Assembly (NCBI RefSeq): GCF_000716435.1 | Contig: NZ_JNWO01000032.1 | Span: 72,089-136,088, forward strand | DNA: 64,000 bases | Reading direction: 5' to 3' | DNA from: Streptomyces xylophagus | GTDB lineage: Bacteria > Actinomycetota > Actinomycetes > Streptomycetales > Streptomycetaceae | Shown here: one piece after another, positions 58,271 through 64,000 of the stretch | How the letters are laid out: every line of letters starts with the position of its first letter | Position numbering within the stretch: the first letter of the stretch is position 1 | Notes under the pieces: model-generated | Databases searched by the model: none | The model's input: the letters and a program-made list of their open reading frames with translations, nothing else | Told to the model about the DNA's origin: nothing | Program-made: the position numbers and the translations under genes

Positions 58271-58842
58271 GGTCGGAACAACATCGACGCCAGCACCCGG
58301 AACACCTCCTCCGGATCCCGCTCACCCACCGCCCCGTCCAGGTTGTGGCCGAGCAGCAGCGTCGCGAAGCCGTGGGCCAGGGACCAGGCGGCGACACCGG
58401 CGAGGCGGGCGTCGGGGCCGCGGCCCTCGGGGGGTACGGCGGAGACCGCGCCGCGCAGGGCGTCGGTGGCGAGGGCGCGGGACGTGGTGAGTTCGAGGTC
58501 GCCGTCGCGCAGCAGTTCGGGCGCGAACATCACCTGGAAGTGCGCGGGGTGCTCGCGTGCGAAGCGCACGTAGCGGACGCCCGCGTCCTTCAGGTCCGCC
58601 GCCTCCCCGATCGCGCCCGCCAGCAGCCCGAACCCCTCCGCCGCGATCGCCGTCAACAGCCCGGTGCGGTCCTTGAAGTGATGCGCCGGCGCCGCGTGCG
58701 AGACACCGGCACGGCGGGCGAGGTCGCGCAGGCTCAGCGCGGACGGGCCGTCGGCGGCGATGACGTCGAGCGCGGCGGTGAGGATGGCGCGGCGCAGATC
58801 GCCGTGGTGGTAGGGGCTCTTGGTGGGCCTGGTCGTACTCAT
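58258..58842 (-). CDS. TetR-family regulator (WHG-domain type)
   Basis: 194 residues. YHHGDLRRAILTAALDVIAADGPSALSLRDLARRAGVSHAAPAHHFKDRTGLLTAIA is the HTH of the YHHGDLR subgroup; the C-terminal half is the WHG-type ligand domain. Divergent from a SalK-like gene with an operator-like palindrome over that gene's promoter, so it probably represses it. Confidence 0.9.
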   Translation of the reverse strand: MSTTRPTKSPYHHGDLRRAILTAALDVIAADGPSALSLRDLARRAGVSHAAPAHHFKDRTGLLTAIAAEGFGLLAGAIGEAADLKDAGVRYVRFAREHPAHFQVMFAPELLRDGDLELTTSRALATDALRGAVSAVPPEGRGPDARLAGVAAWSLAHGFATLLLGHNLDGAVGERDPEEVFRVLASMLFRPAPA

Positions 58843-58870
58843 GGTCAGCAGCGTACGCCGAATCTAGGCA

Positions 58871-58912
58871 TTGACAAGTTCGGGCGGCTGAGGCAATCTT
58901 GTCAGTGTCAAG
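58871..58912 (+). promoter_or_regulatory. Promoter and TetR-type operator of the SalK-like gene
   Basis: TTGACA (58871-58876), 18-base spacer and AATCTT (58895-58900). CTTGTCAGTGTCAAG (58898-58912) is a degenerate palindrome CTTGwCAsTGwCAAG overlapping the start region, and TTGACAAG at 58871 is a further half-site in the opposite sense. The site would let the divergent TetR protein block transcription. Confidence 0.6.
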
Positions 58913-58948
58913 TTGTGGAACGACCGGGACGCGACGAGGAGTTACGCC

Positions 58949-59857
58949 ATGTCGGAAAGCGTGCGTGCAGTGGAGACCGCGACAGGCCCCGCCACCGTGG
59001 AGTTGAGCCGCGTCCGCCAGCTCTGGCACCTGCTCGAACCCCTGCACGCGGTGCTGTACTACGCGCCGGAGGTCTTCGAGGAGGCGGCCGCGCTCGGATA
59101 CGACGCCGGGGAGCGCTGGCCGAGCTACTTCCCGCTGCGCGCCGCCCCGTTGGGGCCGGTCGGCGCCGAGCGCGTCGCCTCCGCCTTCTACAGCTTCAAC
59201 CCCCGCATGGTCGCCGAGCACATCGACTCGGCATGGAGCAGCGCGAGCCCGGACGTCGTACTGAAGGCGAGGCTGCGCGGAATGGACCGGGCCTACCGCG
59301 CGATATTCGGCGACCGTATCGACAGCCCCGAGTTGGCGGAGGCTGCCGCCCTCGCCCGCCGTGCCGCCGAGGCGGCGAACACCGCGGGCCGGCCCCTCGC
59401 CGCGGCCAACGCCGAGTTGGCCTGGCCCGAGGAGCCCCACCTCCAGCTGTGGCAGGCGGCGACGATCCTGCGCGAACACCGCGGCGACGGTCACCTCGCC
59501 GCTCTCCTTGTCGCCGGCCTCGACCCGGTCGAGTCCCTGGTCTCCTTCGCCGCGATCGGCGCCGCCTCCGTTCAGCGCTTCGAGAGCCGGGGCTGGAGCC
59601 CGGAGGAATGGACGGCGGCACGCCAACGGCTGGTCGCCCGGGGCGTGATAGACGACATGGGTACGGCGACGAGGGCGGGCCGCGACCTGCGCCAGGAGGT
59701 CGAGCGCCGTACCGACCAACTGGCCGCCGCGCCCTGGCAGTTCCTCGGCAAGGCCGACACCGACCGACTCGCCGACCTGCTGGGGGAGTTCTGGGTCGCC
59801 GTGCTCGGTTCCGGGCTGCTGCCCTCGGAGTCGACCTTGGGCATCGGCAAGGTCTGA
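58949..59857 (+). CDS. SalK-like / SCO6045-type helical protein
   Basis: 302 residues from ATG 58949 behind GAGGAG. LWHLLEPLHAVLYYAPEVFEEAAALGYDAGERWPSYFPLRAAPLG is the family start, and GWSPEEWTAARQRLVARGVI a winged-helix-like segment. No signal or membrane helix. The family, named from a salinomycin-cluster gene, has no settled biochemical role. Divergent from TetR, which likely controls it. Confidence 0.8.
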   Translation: MSESVRAVETATGPATVELSRVRQLWHLLEPLHAVLYYAPEVFEEAAALGYDAGERWPSYFPLRAAPLGPVGAERVASAFYSFNPRMVAEHIDSAWSSASPDVVLKARLRGMDRAYRAIFGDRIDSPELAEAAALARRAAEAANTAGRPLAAANAELAWPEEPHLQLWQAATILREHRGDGHLAALLVAGLDPVESLVSFAAIGAASVQRFESRGWSPEEWTAARQRLVARGVIDDMGTATRAGRDLRQEVERRTDQLAAAPWQFLGKADTDRLADLLGEFWVAVLGSGLLPSESTLGIGKV

Positions 59858-60026
59858 AGAGGGGTGCCTGCGGGGGGTGTTGAGGAGAGAGTGTGGGGAG
59901 GGAGTGCGAGGTGGGGGCGCCTTCGCCGACTTGCTCGCGGCCATACACCCTAGTTGTGCGCCATGTGCCTCCGGGCCCCATATATCCGCGACATCTCCGC
60001 CGCTAACGTGGGCACCAGGTCACTAT

Positions 60027-60044
60027 CCGCCCCTGCAGGGGCGG
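60027..60044. repeat. Perfect 18-base palindrome
   Basis: CCGCCCCTGCAGGGGCGG, 32 bases before the secreted lipoprotein gene. It could be an operator, or, as RNA, a hairpin in the leader. Nothing else marks its role. Confidence 0.5.
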
Positions 60045-60076
60045 GGGCCGGGTGAGCAAGGGGAGGGGCGCACGTG

Positions 60077-60814
60077 ATGCGTCTGAGGGGTGGGGCGGCG
60101 ATCGCCGCCTTGATCATGCTGTCCGTCGCGGGCTGCAAGCAGGACACCACGGGAACGGGCGACTCCGGGCCCGAGGCGACGGCCGGCGGGAACTCCGGCG
60201 GTGGCACCGGCGGGGGCGCGGCCCTGACCGCCGCCGAGTCCCTGACCGTCAAGGGGCGGGCACCGAAGACCGGTTACTCCCGTGAACGGTTCGGCACCGC
60301 CTGGGCCGACACGGACTCCAACAGCTGCGACACCAGGGACGACATCCTCAAACGGGACCTGAAGCAGGTGAAGTTCACCGACGGCGACTGCAAGGTGTCG
60401 TACGGCGTCCTCGAATCCGATCCGTACTCCGGCAAGGAAGTCGTCTACAAGCGCGGCGCCAGCCTCGTCGACATAGACCACCTCGTCGCCCTCTCCGACG
60501 CCTGGCAGAAGGGCGCCAAGTACTGGGACGCCAGCAAGCGCATAGCGCTCGCCAACGACCCGCTCAACCTGCTCACCGTCGGCGCCAGCCCCAACCGCAG
60601 CAAGGGCGATGGCGACACGGCGACCTGGGTACCGCCCAAGGCGTACCGGTGCACGTATGTCGCCGCGCAGGTCGCCGTGAAGAAGAAGTACGGGCTGTGG
60701 GTCACCTCGGCGGAGAAGGCCGCGATGGTGAAGGTCCTCTCCACCTGTTCGGGGCAGAAGCTTCCGACCGGGGGCAACCCGACGAACGCGCCGGCGAGGT
60801 TCCACGCGAACTGA
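60077..60814 (+). CDS. Secreted HNH-type (DUF1524/GmrSD C-terminal) lipoprotein
   Basis: 245 residues from ATG 60077 (GGGGAGGGG nine bases before; GTG 60074 adjoins). Lipoprotein signal with lipobox LSVAGC (Cys20), a Gly/Thr linker, then a DUF1524-type HNH fold: VDIDHLVALSDAW (His135) and NLLTVGASPNRSKGD, then WVPPKAYRC. This group includes secreted nucleases of Streptomyces. Anchored outside the membrane, it may degrade extracellular DNA or RNA; nuclease activity is inferred from the motif. Confidence 0.82.
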   Translation: MRLRGGAAIAALIMLSVAGCKQDTTGTGDSGPEATAGGNSGGGTGGGAALTAAESLTVKGRAPKTGYSRERFGTAWADTDSNSCDTRDDILKRDLKQVKFTDGDCKVSYGVLESDPYSGKEVVYKRGASLVDIDHLVALSDAWQKGAKYWDASKRIALANDPLNLLTVGASPNRSKGDGDTATWVPPKAYRCTYVAAQVAVKKKYGLWVTSAEKAAMVKVLSTCSGQKLPTGGNPTNAPARFHAN

Positions 60815-60870
60815 GCCGACTCGGCCGGGACTTGGCCCGACGGCGGGACGCGCGGAGGCACCCGGCAGTT

Positions 60871-60940
60871 ATGTGACCGGCGGTGATCTGACGTGACCGC
60901 TGCCGATGTGACCGGCGGCGACGCGACCGGCGGCGACGTG
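60871..60940 (+). repeat. Degenerate tandem repeat between lipoprotein and GNAT genes
   Basis: Imperfect copies of GTGACCGGCGGCGAC, four to five units, in the 170-base gap. Looks like replication slippage; no gene or clear regulatory role seen. Confidence 0.6.
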
Positions 60941-60984
60941 GAAACCGGTTCTCGGTTCTCGCGCCGCCGCCTACGGTGACCGGT

Positions 60985-61728
60985 ATGGAACTGAAGGTGT
61001 CGAGCCTCGCCGAGCGGCCCGACAAGCTGGAGCAGGTCGTCGGGATGCCCGACACCTGGCCGGAGTTCGTGACCAACGACCTGGTGGGCAACGCCCACTA
61101 CGGCCGGATCGCCACCGAACTGCCGGAGTACGTGCTGTTCGCCGAGGACGAGCACGGCGAAGTCGTCGCGCAGGCCTACAGTCTGCCCTTCGCCCTCCAC
61201 ACCGAGGAGCGCGGCACGCTTCCCGCGCGCGGCTGGGACCAGGTGCTCGTCTGGGCCTTCGCCGACCTGCGCCGCGGCACCCGCCCCGACACCGTCAGCG
61301 CGATCTCCATCACCGTCGCCCCGCAGGCCCAGGGCGGCGGGCTGTCCGGCCGGATGCTCGCGGCGATGCGGGACAACGCGCGCGCCCACGGCTTCAGCGA
61401 GGTCGTCGCCCCGCTCCGCCCCAGCGCCAAACACCTCGAACCCCACACCCCGATCGAGGAGTACGTACGACGGCTGCGCCCCGACGGACTCCCGCACGAC
61501 CCATGGCTGCGCGTCCACGTCCGGGCCGGTGCCGTCGTCGACTCCGTCGCGCCCGCGTCGATGACCGTGGCCGCCTCGCTGGAGGAGTGGCGCCGCTGGA
61601 CGGGGTTGCCCTTCGACATCGCGGGCGACATCGAGGTACCCGGGGCACTGGTGCCGGTGCGCTGCGAACCGGAGCGCGACTGTGCCGTGTACGTCGAGCC
61701 CAACGTGTGGGTGCGGCACGCCCTGTGA
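60985..61728 (+). CDS. GNAT-fold acetyltransferase family protein
   Basis: 247 residues; ATG 60985 is used, though GTG 60976 is in frame and neither has a strong ribosome site. ISITVAPQAQGGGLSGRMLAAMRDNAR is the GNAT core with its acetyl-CoA loop (QGGGLSGRM). The N-terminus ELKVSSLAERPDKLEQV and the long C-terminal part are of the larger single-domain type seen in Streptomyces. Substrate unknown. Confidence 0.75.
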   Translation: MELKVSSLAERPDKLEQVVGMPDTWPEFVTNDLVGNAHYGRIATELPEYVLFAEDEHGEVVAQAYSLPFALHTEERGTLPARGWDQVLVWAFADLRRGTRPDTVSAISITVAPQAQGGGLSGRMLAAMRDNARAHGFSEVVAPLRPSAKHLEPHTPIEEYVRRLRPDGLPHDPWLRVHVRAGAVVDSVAPASMTVAASLEEWRRWTGLPFDIAGDIEVPGALVPVRCEPERDCAVYVEPNVWVRHAL

Positions 61729-61756
61729 ACATCCCGTAGCCGCAAGCCTGTTGGGG

Positions 61757-61800
61757 CTGCTCGGCTGCTCGGCTGCTCGGCTGGTCTGCTGGTCTGCTGG
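61757..61800 (+). repeat. Short tandem repeat, CTGCTCGG type
   Basis: Copies of CTGCTCGG running into TCTGCTGG, in the gap between the convergent GNAT and lipoprotein genes. Simple-sequence repeat; no role proposed. Confidence 0.65.
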
Positions 61801-61801
61801 G

Positions 61802-62560
61802 TCAGCTGCCCAGCGCGTCCAGGTCCAGGATCTTGCCGGTGGGCTTCTTCGCCGGCACCGGCTTCTCGTACTCGCCGAACGTGAGCGTCCCCGGGTCCTT
61901 GGCGGAGACGCTGTCGATGCGCAGCACATACGGCTTGCCCTCGGTCGCGACGTACAGCGTGTAGGTGTCCTTGCCGTCCTTCTCGTGCAGGACGATCGCC
62001 GGGGTGCCGTCGACGGTGGTCGTCCTCCCGCGCGTCGCGTCCGAGTTGCCGTCCTCGGCGCCGCCGAGCATCGAGTTCAGGTCGCAGAAGCTCGCGATGT
62101 CCTTGGCGTCCGCGCCCTTCGCGGACATCTTGGTCCACTTGCCGGCCATCATGTCCACGACCGCCTGGGTGTCCGCCTTGGACTCCCCGTCGCTCTGCGC
62201 GCGCAGGAACGCCTCGTCGTACTTCATGTAGATGGTGTCGCCGGTCTTGATCAGGTCGGCCTTGCCCTGGCCGCCCATGCTCAGCGTGCCGGCGCACTCG
62301 CCCTTCTTGTTCAGCGCCATGTCGATCACGATCGTGCCGCCGCTCTCGTCGTCGGGCACATCGCCCTTCATCCGCAGCGACGCGGCACCGGTGGTCGCGG
62401 TCAGGGACCGGTCGGCGATCTCGCCCCCGGTCAGCCCGGCGAACGGGCTCTTCGGCGTGCTGGGCTTGCTGTCCGCCTTGTCCGCACCCGGCAGACACCC
62501 GGTGAGTCCCACGGCGGCCACGGTGGTGAGGCAGAGAGCGGCAAGTGCGGTACGAGGCAT
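61802..62560 (-). CDS. Lipoprotein (LppX/LprG-like beta fold)
   Basis: 252 residues from ATG 62560 behind AAGGA. Lipobox LTGC (Cys22), then LRMKGDVPDDESGGTIVIDMALNKKGECAGTLSMGGQG and IYMKYDEAFLRAQ, a beta-sheet pattern close to the lipid- or peptide-binding lipoproteins of actinobacteria. Residues TVDGTPAIVLHEKDGKDTYTLYVATEGKPYVLRI near the end complete the sheet. Probably exposed on the outer face of the membrane; ligand unknown. Confidence 0.78.
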   Translation of the reverse strand: MPRTALAALCLTTVAAVGLTGCLPGADKADSKPSTPKSPFAGLTGGEIADRSLTATTGAASLRMKGDVPDDESGGTIVIDMALNKKGECAGTLSMGGQGKADLIKTGDTIYMKYDEAFLRAQSDGESKADTQAVVDMMAGKWTKMSAKGADAKDIASFCDLNSMLGGAEDGNSDATRGRTTTVDGTPAIVLHEKDGKDTYTLYVATEGKPYVLRIDSVSAKDPGTLTFGEYEKPVPAKKPTGKILDLDALGS

Positions 62561-62699
62561 GGCAGTTCCTTGATGACGAGGTGAGAGGTGTGAGGTGAGA
62601 GATGCGAGATGAAGCGGTGCTGAGGTGAGAGGGGTGGCCCGAAGCCCGGCGAGGGAGCGAGGGAGCGAGGGACCGGGGGAGCGAGAGAGGGCGAGAGCG

Positions 62700-63032
62700 T
62701 CAGCCCGTGCTCGGCGTGCTTGGTCCGTTCCCAGTCGCACCTGTCGTCGGTGTTGCCGCTGGTGCGATACGTACCGGGCCTGATGTCCGAGCCGACCTGG
62801 AAGCCGCCGTCCCCCTGGACGCGGCCTTCGTCTTCTGGGTGGTCTTGGTCGTGCCCGAGTCCTTCTTGCCGACGGCCTTGTGCTTCGCGGGCGTCGATGA
62901 GCCCTTGCCGCTGTTACTGGAACCGCCGCCCCCGCTGCCGCTGCTGCCTTCGCTGTCGGCGTTCGCCGACACGACCCCGATGGCGACGAGCCCCACGACG
63001 GCGCTCAGCGCGAGCCTGCCCTTCATGCCCAT
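62700..63032 (-). CDS. Small secreted Ser/Gly/Thr-rich protein
   Basis: 110 residues from ATG 63032 behind GGGAGGGGA. A signal peptide GRLALSAVVGLVAIGVVSANA is followed by low-complexity sequence (GSSGSGGGGSSNSGKGSS, Lys/Thr-rich, then Pro/Thr at the end). No family recognised; may be an exported wall-associated or partly spurious low-complexity protein. The signal and ribosome site support it as a gene. Confidence 0.6.
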   Translation of the reverse strand: MGMKGRLALSAVVGLVAIGVVSANADSEGSSGSGGGGSSNSGKGSSTPAKHKAVGKKDSGTTKTTQKTKAASRGTAASRSARTSGPVRIAPAATPTTGATGNGPSTPSTG

Positions 63033-63260
63033 GGCTGTCCCCTCCCCGATGCGGCGACCGCCTCCCCGGTGGTCGCTCGTTCGCTGGGTCAATGAGAGCA
63101 GAGGCTGTGAACCGAGTCAACACGGTTCACGTGATGGTGTGTGTACACGGGCGTGAAGGGGTAGATCTTGCGCACGTCGGTATGCTCGGCGTCACAGATG
63201 GGACGGCAGGCGCAATGAGGTCGGCGGAACCAGGCCGGCAGGACGAGGGGAGCGGGGCGG

Positions 63261-63938
63261 GTGCAGGACAAGCGGGTGCAGGACAACGCGACAGAGGTGA
63301 CCGCCGCCGGTATCGCACGGCTCGCCGGCGTCGGCCGGGCCGCCGTCAGCAACTGGCGCCGCCGTCACGCCGACTTCCCCAAACCGGTCGGCGGCACCGA
63401 GACCAGCCCCTCCTTCGCCCTCGCCGAGATCGAGTCCTGGCTGCGTGAGCAGGGGAAACTCGCCGAAGTGCCGTTGCGGGAACGGGTCTGGCAGCAACTC
63501 GTCGGCCACCCCGAAGGCCCGGTCACCGCCCTGGTGTACGCCGGCTGCGCCCTCCTGCTCATTCATGAACGCCCCACTGTCTGGCTGGACGTGAGCGCCG
63601 GTTCCGACGAGCGGTTGGCCGCGATGCTGCCGGGTGAGTTGGAGCAGGTGATCGTGCCGCGCTTCGGTGCGGTGCGCGGACGCGGTGTGCACAGCGGGCG
63701 TGCGGCGAGCGCCGCCGCAGCTGTGAACACCCCGAACACTGTGAACTCCCCGGCCGCCGCGACAACGCCCCCGGCTTCTGTGAACACGGCATCGGCCGCG
63801 CCTGCTGTGAACACGGCACCCGCCGCGAGCGCCGTGAACCCTGCATCGACCCCGCCCGCTGTGACCCCCGCACCCGCCGCACCCGCCGCGCCTGCCGTGA
63901 ACACCGCGCCTCCCGTGAACACGCCCCCGGCCGTGAAC
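63261..63938 (+). CDS. N-6 DNA methylase-like protein, N-terminal part, cut by contig end
   Basis: 226 codons from GTG 63261 (GAGGGGAG eight bases upstream), no stop before the genome sequence ends. VTAAGIARLAGVGRAAVSNWRRRHADFPKPVGG is an HTH of the type found at the front of Streptomyces N-6 adenine DNA methylases, followed by ALAEIESWLREQGKLAEVPLRERVWQQL and a region that usually precedes the methylase domain. A low-complexity Ala/Pro/Val/Asn/Thr stretch (repeated AVNTxP units) begins at about 150. The methylase motifs themselves lie beyond the window, so the call rests on the N-terminal match. Confidence 0.6.
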
Positions 63939-64000
63939 CTGTCTCTTATACACATCTCCGAGCCCACGAGACAGGCAGAAATCTCGTATGCCGTCTTCTG
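63939..64000. other. Illumina Nextera adapter (not genomic)
   Basis: Starts with the 19-base Tn5 mosaic end CTGTCTCTTATACACATCT, then CCGAGCCCACGAGAC, an 8-base index AGGCAGAA (known as N703), and ATCTCGTATGCCGTCTTCTG of the P7 side. This is read-through into a sequencing adapter left on the contig end. Translations of it give MCIRDR and MYKRQ. Confidence 0.98.

Noticed and set aside
63192..64000. Minus-strand frames starting MYKRQ or MGSEMCIRDR at the right edge
   Set aside because: Their starts lie in adapter sequence and the rest is antisense to the methylase-like gene.

Overview
This is high-GC actinomycete DNA. Gene order, codon use, Tat and lipoprotein signals and many protein families point to a Streptomyces chromosome: galTEK, ppc, pth-rplY-prs-glmU, mfd, a SalK-like gene and a whiJ/abaA-type HTH-DUF397 locus. 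Most of it reads as core chromosome. It is interrupted by two accessory patches, at about 11.5-14.7 kb and 37.3-43.0 kb. The right edge is a contig end: the last 62 bases are an Illumina Nextera adapter, not genome.

Layout. 1-6.9 kb: 3' end of ispE, an MHYT membrane sensor, an orphan nitrate/nitrite-sensing histidine kinase, a Tat-exported peptidoglycan amidase and an ABC-F ATPase. 7.1-11.5 kb: two tandem proline-rich, membrane-anchored beta-propeller proteins and a LuxR regulator with a degenerate receiver. 11.5-14.7 kb: DUF397 plus XRE (whiJ-like) with an internally deleted ATPase partner, then a MerR DNA-binding domain fused to part of a DNA polymerase beta clamp, surrounded by three copies of one promoter/operator-like repeat and a decayed gene. 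14.7-20.1 kb: galactose uptake (sodium symporter plus small membrane protein) divergent from galT-galE-galK. 20.1-26.1 kb: MFS exporter, sulfotransferase, GNAT, a TTA-containing LuxR regulator, a MarR regulator divergent from a trans-aconitate methyltransferase, and a VOC protein. 26.2-35.8 kb: desaturase-TetR operon, ppc, then pth, rplY, prs, glmU and tRNA-Gln on the minus strand.

35.9-44.1 kb: an orphan histidine kinase, a large inverted repeat, then a cluster of toxin-type and SUKH immunity domains: a SUKH-3 protein with a YwqJ-type deaminase, a WHH-nuclease-like domain fused to SMI1/KNR4, and a 1012-residue Pro/Gly-rich protein with a deaminase-like domain and a SUKH-4 domain. A DivIVA-like coiled-coil protein follows. 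44.2-54.3 kb: a His-rich exported PHP protein, an acetate-type symporter with its DUF485 partner, a DHA2 drug exporter, and an ABC transporter of the MacB type. 54.6-64 kb: mfd, a divergent TetR/SalK-like pair, a secreted HNH-type lipoprotein, a GNAT, two exported proteins, and the start of an HTH-containing DNA adenine methylase-like gene cut off by the contig end.

The parts most worth attention are the MerR/beta-clamp module with its repeats, and the run of toxin-immunity fusions at 37.5-43.0 kb. Family names come from recognising motifs in the translations; no database search was run.
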